Notes under the pieces: generated by a model | What the model saw: only the letters and a program-made list of their open reading frames with translations | Told to the model about the DNA's origin: nothing | Database searches by the model: none | Program-made: the position numbers and the translations under genes | Shown: one piece after another, positions 17,331 through 26,647 of the stretch | How the letters are laid out: each line of letters opens with the position of its first letter | Position numbering within the stretch: the first letter of the stretch is position 1 | Source of the DNA: Pseudomonadota bacterium | Lineage (GTDB): Bacteria > Pseudomonadota > Alphaproteobacteria > Caulobacterales > Aquidulcibacteraceae | Reading direction: 5' to 3' | Assembly: GCA_020161405.1 (NCBI GenBank) | Contig: JAIUOD010000004.1 | Coordinates: forward strand, 186,001 to 250,000 | Length of the DNA stretch: 64,000 bases

Positions 17331-18625
17331 AATTTTGCCTGTTCCAATTTGGGGCTAAGGATTTGCACAACCACAAGCGCCAATAAATAAACCGAACCCG
17401 CGATAATGAATAATATATGATAAGAGCCAGTCGCCTGCAAAATCGCACCAACGGTTTTAGAGAATATCATTCCGCCAATCGCGCCGACCATGCCACCAAT
17501 CCCAATAACTGATGCCACTGCAGAACGTGGGAACATGTCAGATGGTAAAGTATAAATATTTGCCGAAAATGCCTGATGCGCCGCAGTTGCGATGCCAATT
17601 ATCAAAACAGCAGCCCACATATTTGAAACTTGGGTAACAAAGAAAATTGGTAAAACACAAAGCACAAAAATCAAAAGCGTGATTTTACGCGCACGATTTA
17701 CCGACAAACCGTTTTTAATCAAAGTTGAAGAAACAAATCCGCCAATTACCGAACCAACATCAGAAATCAAATAAATAACAACCAATGGCAGGCCAATTGC
17801 AAACCATGCAACCGATGATGATTTCAAATCAAAATGGTAGTTTTTGGATAGAAAATCAGGAAGCCAGAATAAATAGAACCACCAAATTGGGTCAATCAAG
17901 AATTTTGCAATTGCATATGCCCATGTCTCTTTTACAAAAAGCAATTTCACCCATGGTGTTTTTTCAGAAGTATCAGCAGGATCACTTTGGATTAATGCCA
18001 ATTCTTGCGCATTAACTTGTTTGGCTTGACTTGGGTGTTTGTAAATTAATTGCCACGCAATAAGCCATGCCATACTTGCAAGACCTGTTACAAAAAACGC
18101 CGATTGCCAACCAAAAGTAAGCGTAAGAAGCGGCACAACCAATGGGGCAACAATTGCGCCAATATTTGAACCTGCGTTAAAGACACCTGCTGCTGCTGCA
18201 CGCTCTTTTTGCGGGAACCATTCGGCAATTGCCTTTAAACTTGCTGGGAATGAACCTGCCTCACCTAATCCAAGGGCAACACGCGCCAATGTGAATTGAA
18301 CTATATTGCTTGCAAACCCTGTGAAAGTATGTGCCAAAGTCCAAAGGGTGAATGCGATTGCATAACCAGCCTTGGCGCCAATTTTATCAATAATGCGCCC
18401 AAAACTTACATAACCAATTGCGTATGCAGCCTGAAACCAGAAAACTACATTGGCATAACCATTTTCATCCCAGTGAAAAACATGTTGTAAGTCATTTTTC
18501 AAAAGCCCTAAAGTTTGGCGGTGAACATAATTAATCGCCATTGCCGCAAGCAATAAAAAACAAATCATCCAGCGATAATTGCTTGCCTTTTGATCCTCCA
18601 AAGGACTGGTTTCTTGGTTCGACAT
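17327..18625 (-). CDS. exuT: MFS hexuronate transporter, ExuT-like
   Basis: 432 residues with 12 predicted membrane spans. RWMICFLLLAAMAINYVHRQTLGLL at the first helix, the FGRIIDKIGAKAGYA loop and VALGLGEAGSFPASLKAIAEWFPQKERAAAAGVFNAGSNIGAIVAP around helices 4-5 are characteristic of the anion:cation symporter group that includes ExuT (galacturonate and glucuronate). It is the first gene of an operon exuT-CE12-esterase-GH43, with GGAGGG before the ATG and a near-perfect locus operator at 18667. Its presence alongside TonB uptake suggests monomeric uronates cross the inner membrane here. Confidence 0.9.
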   Translation of the reverse strand: MSNQETSPLEDQKASNYRWMICFLLLAAMAINYVHRQTLGLLKNDLQHVFHWDENGYANVVFWFQAAYAIGYVSFGRIIDKIGAKAGYAIAFTLWTLAHTFTGFASNIVQFTLARVALGLGEAGSFPASLKAIAEWFPQKERAAAAGVFNAGSNIGAIVAPLVVPLLTLTFGWQSAFFVTGLASMAWLIAWQLIYKHPSQAKQVNAQELALIQSDPADTSEKTPWVKLLFVKETWAYAIAKFLIDPIWWFYLFWLPDFLSKNYHFDLKSSSVAWFAIGLPLVVIYLISDVGSVIGGFVSSTLIKNGLSVNRARKITLLIFVLCVLPIFFVTQVSNMWAAVLIIGIATAAHQAFSANIYTLPSDMFPRSAVASVIGIGGMVGAIGGMIFSKTVGAILQATGSYHILFIIAGSVYLLALVVVQILSPKLEQAKL

Positions 18626-18666
18626 ATTCCCTCCGGTTTATTTTTTTCTTATAGATATATGTTTAT

Positions 18667-18678
18667 GACACCGGTGGC
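18667..18678. promoter_or_regulatory. LacI-type operator candidate upstream of exuT
   Basis: GACACCGGTGGC, 11 of 12 bases of the locus palindrome and identical to the copy at 3489, about 42 bp upstream of the exuT start. It marks the far boundary of the regulated locus. The following genes (moaA onward) lack the site. Confidence 0.65.
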
Positions 18679-18732
18679 AATAGTAATTTTCTGTAAAAGT
18701 AAAATTTATTTTTTTATAAATAATATTTATAT

Positions 18733-19710
18733 CTATCCGCCAGTTAAGGACATTGGGCGCTTTGGAACATAGCCGCCACCAATTAAAAAATCATGCGCTT
18801 TGGGTTTGTGATTCAGTGCGTCGGAATAAATTTTGTACAATTCATTGAAATTATTATTTAAAAGCGCAGGACGCAAATCATAATAATCATCATGGCCAAG
18901 GCACATATATAATTTACCCGTACATGTAATTCTTACACGGTTACAAGAAGCGCATAAATTATGCGAAAGTGGCGTGATAAAGCCAATCCGACCGCCGGTT
19001 TCCATTATTCTATAATATTGTGATGGTCCGTTAGTTTTATATTCATCACGAATGATTTGCCATTTATTTTCAATCATTTGGCGAACAATATTCATTGGTA
19101 CATATTGCTCTTCACGGCCTAAGATTTTTTCATCCATTGGCATAGTTTCAATTAATGAAATATCGGCGCCAATTGAATGGGCATATTCAATTATTTTGGG
19201 TAAATCATCAAAATTATCTTGCTTTAAAACTACGCAATTTATTTTAACGTGAATATTTTGCTTTATTGCTTCGTCTATACCTGCAAAGACTTTTGCAATA
19301 TCGCCACCACGCGTGATTTTTTTGTATTTTTGCGCATCCAATGTATCAAGTGAAACATTAATTCGCCTTATACCTGCCAAAGCCAAATCTTTGGCATAAT
19401 GACTAAGCATTGTACCATTAGTTGTAATTGTAATTTCTTGTAATTCACCATTCTTCAAAAATAATCCAAGGCTTTGGATTAATTTCAAAACATCTTTTCG
19501 AACCAATGGTTCGCCCCCCGTAAGGCGTAAATATTTAACGCCATTTTGGATTAAAAACTTTACAAGATTTATAATTTCTTCAAAACTTAGAATTTCGGTG
19601 CGCGGTAGAAAATTTTGATTTTCCGACATACAATATTGGCACCTTAAATCACACCTATCGGTTAGCGATAGGCGAATATAATCAATATTGCGGCCTAAAA
19701 TATCATACAT
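18733..19710 (-). CDS. moaA: GTP 3',8-cyclase, molybdenum cofactor biosynthesis
   Basis: 325 residues, radical-SAM enzyme for the first step of molybdopterin synthesis. The N-terminal cluster motif CDLRCQYCM is at about residues 19-27 and LTGGEPLVR follows. The C-terminal [4Fe-4S] Cys set is in CASCNRVRITCTGKLYMCLG. The protein ends in the conserved Gly-Gly tail (SLTGG). It lies 55 bp after fdhD on the same strand, completing fdsG-fdsB-fdsA-fdhD-moaA, which fits cofactor supply for the formate dehydrogenase. The ribosome site is weak. Confidence 0.95.
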   Translation of the reverse strand: MYDILGRNIDYIRLSLTDRCDLRCQYCMSENQNFLPRTEILSFEEIINLVKFLIQNGVKYLRLTGGEPLVRKDVLKLIQSLGLFLKNGELQEITITTNGTMLSHYAKDLALAGIRRINVSLDTLDAQKYKKITRGGDIAKVFAGIDEAIKQNIHVKINCVVLKQDNFDDLPKIIEYAHSIGADISLIETMPMDEKILGREEQYVPMNIVRQMIENKWQIIRDEYKTNGPSQYYRIMETGGRIGFITPLSHNLCASCNRVRITCTGKLYMCLGHDDYYDLRPALLNNNFNELYKIYSDALNHKPKAHDFLIGGGYVPKRPMSLTGG

Positions 19711-19765
19711 TGGCTTTATGTTACAAAGTTTGCAAATTTAATCAATGAGTGCACTTTTTAATACC

Positions 19766-20539
19766 CTAAAACACTTCAAGCCCATCATCGCGTACAATGG
19801 CATAGATTTTTATATTTGCTTGCCTTGCCGCATCTATTGCAAGCCTTGAGGGGGCGGAGATTGCGCATAAATTGGCGCATTTAATTGCGGCGCATTTTTG
19901 CACCAAATCAATTGAAAGGCGCGATGTCATTAAAATTGCACCCTTTTGCGCATCTATATTTTGTACCAATAATGCACCATTTAATTTATCAAGTGCATTA
20001 TGGCGCCCAATATCTTCGCGCACTAAAATCACGTCACCATTTTCATCCATAAAACCTGCGGCATGGGCGGCATTTGTGGCTTTGTTTATAATTTGAAATT
20101 CACGCATTTTTGCCATTGCATTAATGATTATTTGCGGTTCAAAACTTTTATTGGTTTCTAATTTTTCAAGATTTGGCAATGCCGCATCCAAACTATCAAT
20201 TCCACAAAGTCCACAACCAACAGGGCCAAGTTTCAAATTTCTTTGACGTGTAAAATTAGCGGCAACATCATTTTGCAATCTAATTCTAAGCTCTAACCCC
20301 TTATTATGATTGATGATTTCAATTTTTTCTATTTCATCTTTATTTTTGATTATGCCTTCGCAAAAACTAAAACCGATTGCATAATCTTCTAAATCATTGG
20401 GGCTTGCCATCATTATGGCGTGGGTCGTGCCATTATAGGTTATGGCGATTGCAATTTCATTTGCAAGATTGCGTTTTGCGTTATTCCAACCCTGCCCAAT
20501 GATGAATTTAGTATTTTCAAATTCCTTGTAAGAATTCAT
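19766..20539 (-). CDS. fdhD: Formate dehydrogenase accessory sulfurtransferase
   Basis: 257 residues. FdhD passes sulfur from a cysteine desulfurase to the Mo-bisPGD cofactor of formate dehydrogenases. Seen: IGFSFCEGIIKNKDEI, the catalytic-loop motif GCGLCGIDSL, NAAHAAGFMDENG, VREDIGRHNALDKLNGAL and MTSRLSIDLVQKCAAIKC. Its ATG overlaps the fdsA stop (ATGA at 20536-20539), so the two are coupled. It corresponds to the gene often called fdsC in Fds operons. Confidence 0.95.
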   Translation of the reverse strand: MNSYKEFENTKFIIGQGWNNAKRNLANEIAIAITYNGTTHAIMMASPNDLEDYAIGFSFCEGIIKNKDEIEKIEIINHNKGLELRIRLQNDVAANFTRQRNLKLGPVGCGLCGIDSLDAALPNLEKLETNKSFEPQIIINAMAKMREFQIINKATNAAHAAGFMDENGDVILVREDIGRHNALDKLNGALLVQNIDAQKGAILMTSRLSIDLVQKCAAIKCANLCAISAPSRLAIDAARQANIKIYAIVRDDGLEVF

Positions 20540-23364
20540 TTTGCGTGGCCTATATGGCGATTTTCATCGGAAAATTTTGAATATTTTTTCTGATATTCGG
20601 TTTCGCCATTGGTTTTGGAAACTTGCACCGCCGTTACCTTATATTCGGGGCAATTTGTGGCCCAATCGGAAAGTTCAGTGGTTATCACATTAGCCTGTGT
20701 ATCGGGGTGGTGGAAAGTTGTATAAACCACACCCGCCGATACCCTATCCGTGATTTTTGCGCGCAATGCAGTTTCGCCAGAACGGCTTTGAAGTTTTACA
20801 AAATCGCCGTCAATAATTCCGCGAATTTCGGCATCAATTGGGTTTATTTCCAATAAATCTTCATCATGCCATTTTTGATTTGGTGTTCGCCTTGTTTGTG
20901 CCCCAACATTATATTGCGTTAAAATCCGCCCAGTAGTTAGTAAAAGCGGGAATTTTGGCCCAGTTTTTTCCAAGGTTGGCACATATTCGGTTATGATAAA
21001 TTTACCTTTTCCATTGGCGAATTTGTCAATATGCATTATTGGTGACCCTTCGGGATGTGTATCATCACACGGCCATTGAACCGAACCCAATTTTTCAAGT
21101 TTTTCGTAATTCACACCCGCAAATGATGGCGTTAATTCGGCGATTTCATCCATAATCTCACTTGGGTGATTATAATGCCAATTCATTCCCAATGCTAAGC
21201 CGAGTTTTTGTGTGACTTCCCAATCCGCGAGGCCATTTTTGGGCTGCATGACTTTGCGCACCCTTTGAATGCGCCTTTCGGCATTGGTAAAAGTGCCATC
21301 TTTTTCCAAAAATGTGCAACCTGGCAGAAAAATATGCGCATAATTGGCGGTTTCGTTTAAAAATAAATCCTGCACAATCACACATTCCATATTGGCAAGT
21401 GCCGATGAAACATGATGTGTATTTGGGTCTGATTGAAGAATATCTTCGCCTTGGCAATAAAGCGCCTTGAAATTCCCTGCCACCGCTTCATCTAGCATGT
21501 TAGGAATTCTTAGACCAGCGACATTAGATAATTTTGCGCCCCATTTTTCTTCGAATGTGGCGCGAACCGCATCATCACTAACCGAACGATAGCCTGAAAA
21601 TTCATGCGGGAAAGAACCCATATCGCATGAACCTTGAACATTATTTTGACCGCGCAATGGATTAACCCCAACCCCTTTGCGCCCAATATTGCCCGTTGCC
21701 ATTGCAAGATTGGCAATTGCCATGACCGTTGTTGTACCTTGCGAATGTTCGGTAACACCCAATCCATAATAAATTGCGCCATTGCCTGATATTGCATAAA
21801 GCCGTGCGGCGGCGCGAATATCTTCTGCATTAACGCCGCATAATGGCGCGATATTTTCAGGGCTGTGGCGGGCATCTGATACAAATTCTGCCCATGCTTG
21901 ATATTCATCAATATCGCATTTTTGATTGATAAAATCCCTATCAACCAAATTTTCAGTCACAATCACATGCGCAAATGCAGTTACCATTGCAACATTAGTT
22001 CCAGGGCGCAATGGTAAATGATAATCGGCCTTTATATGCGGGCTTTGCACCATATCAATGCGGCGCGGATCAATGACAATTAATTTAGCCCCTTCCCTTA
22101 TGCGCTTTTTAAGGCGCGAGGCAAAAACAGGATGCCCATCTGTCGGATTTGCGCCAATTATAATTGCAACATCAACATGTTCAACACTATCAAAATCTTG
22201 CGTTCCCGCCGATGTGCCAAAAGCCTGTTTTAGGCCATAGCCAGTTGGCGAATGGCAAACCCGCGCACATGTATCAACATTATTAATACTAAAACCAGCA
22301 CGAATTAGTTTTTGCACCAAAAAAGTTTCTTCATTGGTGCAGCGTGATGAAGTAATGCCGCCAATGGCCTTATTGCCATATTTGCTTTCAATTTCGCGCA
22401 ATTTTTTGGCGGTATATTCAAAGGCATAATCCCAATCTACTTCTTGCCAAGCATCGCCAATTTTTTCGCGTATCATGGGTTTTAATATGCGGTCTTGATG
22501 TTCAGCATAGCCATAGGCAAAGCGCCCTTTTACGCATGAATGCCCGCGATTTGCCCTGCCATCCTTATAGGGAACCATGCGCACCAATTCATCGCCCCGC
22601 ATTTGTGCCTCAAATGTGCAGCCAACGCCGCAATATGCGCAAGTTGTGATTTTTGAATGCTCTGGCTGCCCAATTTCTACAACCGATTTTTCAATCAAAG
22701 TGCCAGTTGGGCAGGCATTAACGCATGCGCCGCATGAAACGCATTCGCTATTAAAAAAATCCTCATTCACACCTGCATTAATGTGTGATGCAAAACCACG
22801 GCCATCAATTGAAAGTGCAAATGTCCCCTGCACCTCCTCACAGGCACGAACGCAGCGTGCACAGACAATGCATTTAGAAGGGTCAAAATCAAAATATGGG
22901 TTTGATATATCCTTGGCCTGCCCCAAATGATTATGACCCTGTTCAAAGCGCACATCACGAAGGCCAACCGCGCCCGCCATATCTTGAAGTTCGCAATCGC
23001 CATTTGCCGCGCAGGTTAGGCAATCAAGTGGATGATCGGAAATATATAATTCCATCACCCCACGCCTTAGTTTTTTTAATCTTTCGGTTTGGGTTTTTAT
23101 TTCCATTCCCGCCGCTATAGGCGTTGTGCAAGATGATGGCGTTCCTGTCCGCCCCTCTATTTCCACCAAACAAAGACGGCATGAACCATAGGGTTTCACA
23201 ATATCGGTTGCGCATAATTTGGGAATATTTATGCCAATGTCGGATGCCGCGCGCAAAATTGATGTGCCTTTAGGTGCGCGCGCTTTAAAGCCATCAATGG
23301 TAAAATCGACCATTTCACCATCAATATGGGGGGTTCCTTTGTCCTTTGTATTCATATTAGACAT
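20536..23364 (-). CDS. fdsA: NAD-dependent formate dehydrogenase, alpha (molybdenum) subunit
   Basis: 942 residues, as for FdsA. Order of sites: N-terminal 2Fe-2S (CATDIVKPYGSCRLCLVE), His/Cys cluster HPLDCLTCAANGDCELQ, two ferredoxin-type 4Fe-4S sets (CIVCARCVRACEE and CVSCGACVNACP), then the Mo-domain 4Fe-4S (CAYCGVGCTFE with Cys in GHSCVKGR). The Mo ligand is Cys in NVDTCARVCHSPTGYG; its codon is TGC, so this is not a selenoprotein. The C-terminal molybdopterin-dinucleotide domain is present. A longer frame to 23439 exists, but ATG at 23364 has GGAGGGG five bases upstream and overlaps fdsB by 8 bp. Confidence 0.96.
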   Translation of the reverse strand: MSNMNTKDKGTPHIDGEMVDFTIDGFKARAPKGTSILRAASDIGINIPKLCATDIVKPYGSCRLCLVEIEGRTGTPSSCTTPIAAGMEIKTQTERLKKLRRGVMELYISDHPLDCLTCAANGDCELQDMAGAVGLRDVRFEQGHNHLGQAKDISNPYFDFDPSKCIVCARCVRACEEVQGTFALSIDGRGFASHINAGVNEDFFNSECVSCGACVNACPTGTLIEKSVVEIGQPEHSKITTCAYCGVGCTFEAQMRGDELVRMVPYKDGRANRGHSCVKGRFAYGYAEHQDRILKPMIREKIGDAWQEVDWDYAFEYTAKKLREIESKYGNKAIGGITSSRCTNEETFLVQKLIRAGFSINNVDTCARVCHSPTGYGLKQAFGTSAGTQDFDSVEHVDVAIIIGANPTDGHPVFASRLKKRIREGAKLIVIDPRRIDMVQSPHIKADYHLPLRPGTNVAMVTAFAHVIVTENLVDRDFINQKCDIDEYQAWAEFVSDARHSPENIAPLCGVNAEDIRAAARLYAISGNGAIYYGLGVTEHSQGTTTVMAIANLAMATGNIGRKGVGVNPLRGQNNVQGSCDMGSFPHEFSGYRSVSDDAVRATFEEKWGAKLSNVAGLRIPNMLDEAVAGNFKALYCQGEDILQSDPNTHHVSSALANMECVIVQDLFLNETANYAHIFLPGCTFLEKDGTFTNAERRIQRVRKVMQPKNGLADWEVTQKLGLALGMNWHYNHPSEIMDEIAELTPSFAGVNYEKLEKLGSVQWPCDDTHPEGSPIMHIDKFANGKGKFIITEYVPTLEKTGPKFPLLLTTGRILTQYNVGAQTRRTPNQKWHDEDLLEINPIDAEIRGIIDGDFVKLQSRSGETALRAKITDRVSAGVVYTTFHHPDTQANVITTELSDWATNCPEYKVTAVQVSKTNGETEYQKKYSKFSDENRHIGHAK

Positions 23365-24823
23365 TTTTACCCCTCCATGCCTTGATTGCGCTTTGCACTG
23401 GATAAGGTGTGAAACCGCCAAGCGCGCAAAGCGAGCCAAACTTCATAGTCTCGCATAGGTCATCAACCAATTCATATTGGTTTTCGCCTGCAATAATCCT
23501 GTCCATAGTTTCAACACCGCGCGTTGAACCAATGCGGCAGGGCGTGCATTTTCCACAGGATTCATGGGCGCAAAATTCAAAGGCAAAGCGCGCCATTTTT
23601 AGAAAATCAATTGTGTCATCAAACACAACCAAAGAGCCGTGACCCAAAATTCCGCCTGCCTGTGCCAAGGTTTCATAATCAAAAATCAAATCAAGATTTT
23701 CACTTGTGAAATATGCGCCCAATGGGCCACCAATTTGCACCGCGCCAAATTCGCGCCCTGATTTAACACCGCCACCAATTTCATAAATTAATTCGCGCAA
23801 TGTCATGCCAAATGGTAATTCATAATAACCGCCATTTTTTACATTGCCCGATAATTGAACTGGAATTGTGCCAAGGCTTCTGCCAGTGCCAAAGCCCGCA
23901 TAATGCGCGCCGCCATTTAAAATTATTGGTGCAATTGCGGCAAAACTAAGGACATTATTCACTAAAGTTGGCTTGCCAAATAGGCCTTCTAAAGCAGGAA
24001 TTGGCGGTTTGGCGCGTACCATTCCACGCTTACCCTCTATGGATTCCAAAAGCGCAGTTTCTTCGCCGCACACATAAGCGCCAGCGCCAACAAAGACCTG
24101 AAGGTCAAAATCTTCTAATAATCCACGTGCTTTTGCAATCTCAATTGCCGCTTTTAATAGTTTGATTGCAATGGGATATTCGGATCGAATATAAATATAG
24201 CCGACAGATGCGCCCAGAGCAAAACCCGCAATTGCCATTGCCTCAATAAGGCCGAATGGGTCGCCTTCCATAAAGGCGCGGTCGGCGAAATTACCGCTAT
24301 CGCCTTCATCGGCATTGCAGATTATGTATTTTTGGTTTGATTGCACATCCTTTACGGTTTGCCATTTTATTGCGGCAGGAAAGCCTGCGCCGCCGCGCCC
24401 CCTAAGACCTGAAATTTTGATTTCATCAATGGTCTTTTGCGCCCCTATTGATTTGGCTTTTGCTAAAGCTTGCGCGCCGCCAAGTGATAAAAAGACATCA
24501 TAATCTAATGGCGCATTTATTCCGCAGCGCGAAAATGAAAGGCGATTTTGCTTTTTTAATAATGGTAATTCATCGACAATTCCCAAATATTTTGAATGGG
24601 ATTTTGAAAAGCCATTTGCGATTAATTGGTCAATATCTTTGGACGAAATTGGGCCAAAACCATGACGTGCGCCATCAATTTCAACCTCTATCAAAACTTC
24701 TAAAAAATGAAGGCCGCGTGATGAGTTGCGAATGATTTCATGGCCAGATTGCGTAATTTTTTTCGAGATTAAATCTGCACCTAGTGCAAGTGAAATACTA
24801 TCTTGGGGAATAAAGATTTTCAT
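23357..24823 (-). CDS. fdsB: NAD-dependent formate dehydrogenase, beta (flavin) subunit
   Basis: 488 residues, NuoF-like. The N-terminal thioredoxin-like part (about 1-110) is followed by the NADH/FMN site ISGLRGRGGAGFPAAIKW and CNADEGDSGNFADRAFMEGDP. The 4Fe-4S motif ESCGKCTPCRIGSTRG with a later Cys in GSLCALGG is near the C-terminus. It passes electrons from the FdsA clusters through FMN to NAD+. It starts with an ATGA overlap on fdsG, after a GGGGGTGATGA leader. Confidence 0.95.
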   Translation of the reverse strand: MKIFIPQDSISLALGADLISKKITQSGHEIIRNSSRGLHFLEVLIEVEIDGARHGFGPISSKDIDQLIANGFSKSHSKYLGIVDELPLLKKQNRLSFSRCGINAPLDYDVFLSLGGAQALAKAKSIGAQKTIDEIKISGLRGRGGAGFPAAIKWQTVKDVQSNQKYIICNADEGDSGNFADRAFMEGDPFGLIEAMAIAGFALGASVGYIYIRSEYPIAIKLLKAAIEIAKARGLLEDFDLQVFVGAGAYVCGEETALLESIEGKRGMVRAKPPIPALEGLFGKPTLVNNVLSFAAIAPIILNGGAHYAGFGTGRSLGTIPVQLSGNVKNGGYYELPFGMTLRELIYEIGGGVKSGREFGAVQIGGPLGAYFTSENLDLIFDYETLAQAGGILGHGSLVVFDDTIDFLKMARFAFEFCAHESCGKCTPCRIGSTRGVETMDRIIAGENQYELVDDLCETMKFGSLCALGGFTPYPVQSAIKAWRGKNV

Positions 24824-25245
24824 TCATCACCCCCAAAATTTGCAATCAATTGACCATTTTCCAATGCCGCAGGGCCACGCGAACAAAGGCCAAGGCAAAA
24901 GATTTTTTCAACCAAAACACCATTTGAGTTCTCGCCCCATACAAGACCATTTTGTGTTAAATACTCATCAGCATTTTGCGCACTTCCCTGTGCCTGACAC
25001 GCCTCGCCACAACATATTTGGATATGCGACTTTTGGGGCTTTTTTTTGAAATCTGAATAAAAACTAACGACACCCCAAACTTCTGCACGCGACAGATTTA
25101 AATATTTTGCGATAATTTCAATATCATCTTTTTCAATTATACCATTTTCATGAATTATTTCGTGCAAAATCGGGTTTAGGGAGCATTGAACAGCTTCATA
25201 TTTTTCAATTATATTTTTTATCGCTATTTTATTATCGGGTTCCAT
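24820..25245 (-). CDS. fdsG: NAD-dependent formate dehydrogenase, gamma (2Fe-2S) subunit
   Basis: 141 residues, NuoE-like thioredoxin-fold protein. Four Cys of the 2Fe-2S site appear in the expected order: ICCGEACQAQG and later FCLGLCSRGPAAL. It is the first gene of the fds operon; GAGG precedes the ATG at 25245. No fdsD-like small delta-subunit gene is visible after fdhD in this window. Confidence 0.93.
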   Translation of the reverse strand: MEPDNKIAIKNIIEKYEAVQCSLNPILHEIIHENGIIEKDDIEIIAKYLNLSRAEVWGVVSFYSDFKKKPQKSHIQICCGEACQAQGSAQNADEYLTQNGLVWGENSNGVLVEKIFCLGLCSRGPAALENGQLIANFGGDE

Positions 25246-25346
25246 TCCATCCTCGTAAAAGCATTATTATGCATTTGCGATAAAATGCAAACATTTCTTG
25301 ATGGCCCTAAATTTTATGCCCATTTTTTTGGATTATAAATAATTCA

Positions 25347-26504
25347 TTAGACTTTACGGGCCGCTTGGATTTTATCAAACACCCTAAGAAAATTACCACC
25401 CATAAATTTAACTACATCAGCTTCATTCATTCCGCGCCTTAATAATTCTGAAACCACCAATATAAGATCAACATATTTGGTTACAACTGGTTTGTAATTG
25501 GCCCCCATATCTGTCCCTATTGAAATGGCATCAGTTCCAACTTTTTGTGAAAGTTCAAATATTCTATCGACAAAGCCACTAATTGTTGAAATTTTCACGC
25601 CTGTCGGCCATGCACCAATGATACCGCCGCCTTTTACAATTGCTTGCGCTAATTCATTTGAAATAAAGCGTGGAAATTCCCCCGAAGCACCACCATTAAT
25701 ATGTGTATGCGAGCAGATAACCGGCACGGAAACATTCTCCAAAGCCTTAAATGCCGTAGGTTCTGCTGCGTGCGCTAAGTCAATTATTATACCCTGATTT
25801 TGCATTTCTTTTACCGCGGCAATTCCAAATTCAGTAAGGCCACCGCGAATTGGAGTTTGGGTTTGAATATCGCCAATCTCGCTTGCAGTATAATGAACAA
25901 TTGTAACCGACCTTATGCCATTATCATAAATCTCTTTGATACGTTCGATTTTACCCTCAAGGAAATCTGCGCCTTCAAAAGTTAGAATTGCGCTTAAAGC
26001 ATGATTTTTTATGGCTGCTCTTATATCATCGGGATTTAGCGCAATATTTATTTTATTCTTTGTAAGTACCTCTTTTATGTGTTTTATTTGGCGCCCATAG
26101 CTTTCCCATGCTTCACCTTGTGCAAAATTGCGCGCATTATAAAGACTGCCAGATTTCTTCATTCCCAATATATCAATATCGGCAACACCGGCGAATGCGA
26201 CAGCGGACATTTTTGTCTCTTGAATATCGGCAATCGCCTTCTCTTCAAATGTGTTTCTAAGAAGGGTTCTTATCCAAAATGGCAAAGACGTATTTTTTGA
26301 ATCTTTTACAAAAAACCGCCCAGGATGGGCATGTGTGTCAATCATTGGATTTTGATTGATTAGTTTTTTTGCCTTTTCGATAAATTCGGCATTTGGTTCA
26401 AATCCAATTTTGTCTTTATTTGCTTTCGCTCTCCACGCTATAAAGCCCCCAATTCCCAAAACAGAAAGTGAAGCACCGCCGATAATTAATTTACGTCTGT
26501 TCAC
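25347..26504 (-). CDS. Membrane dipeptidase, peptidase family M19
   Basis: 385 residues. Residues 1-27 (MNRRKLIIGGASLSVLGIGGFIAW) form a twin-arginine-like signal or membrane anchor. The metallohydrolase domain begins with MIDTHAHPGRFF (HxH zinc motif), then ILTFEGADFLEG (bridging Glu region), GIIIDLAHA and VICSHTHINGG (His ligands), and ISIGTDMGANYKP. M19 enzymes are zinc dipeptidases or related amidohydrolases in the periplasm. The start codon is GTG with AAGGGAAA five bases upstream. No functional link to the flanking Mo-cofactor genes is evident. Confidence 0.9.
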   Translation of the reverse strand: MNRRKLIIGGASLSVLGIGGFIAWRAKANKDKIGFEPNAEFIEKAKKLINQNPMIDTHAHPGRFFVKDSKNTSLPFWIRTLLRNTFEEKAIADIQETKMSAVAFAGVADIDILGMKKSGSLYNARNFAQGEAWESYGRQIKHIKEVLTKNKINIALNPDDIRAAIKNHALSAILTFEGADFLEGKIERIKEIYDNGIRSVTIVHYTASEIGDIQTQTPIRGGLTEFGIAAVKEMQNQGIIIDLAHAAEPTAFKALENVSVPVICSHTHINGGASGEFPRFISNELAQAIVKGGGIIGAWPTGVKISTISGFVDRIFELSQKVGTDAISIGTDMGANYKPVVTKYVDLILVVSELLRRGMNEADVVKFMGGNFLRVFDKIQAARKV

Positions 26505-26647
26505 GCGCTTTCCCTTTTTAATTTTTTGCTTTTAATTTTAGTATTTCAAATCAATATGTATATTTCCAATCAATATCAATTAATGATTTGATTTTTTAAT
26601 CCAAAAGACCACTATTTATCCAATTGGAATTTATTTATAATCATTTT

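Noticed and set aside
22577..22930. Open frame antisense to fdsA (about 117 codons)
   Set aside because: It lies fully opposite a strongly conserved Fe-S region and has no ribosome site or recognisable domain. It is a shadow of the real gene.
20536..23364. Selenocysteine at the formate dehydrogenase active site
   Set aside because: The codon at the Mo-ligand position (ARVCHSPT) is TGC, an ordinary Cys.
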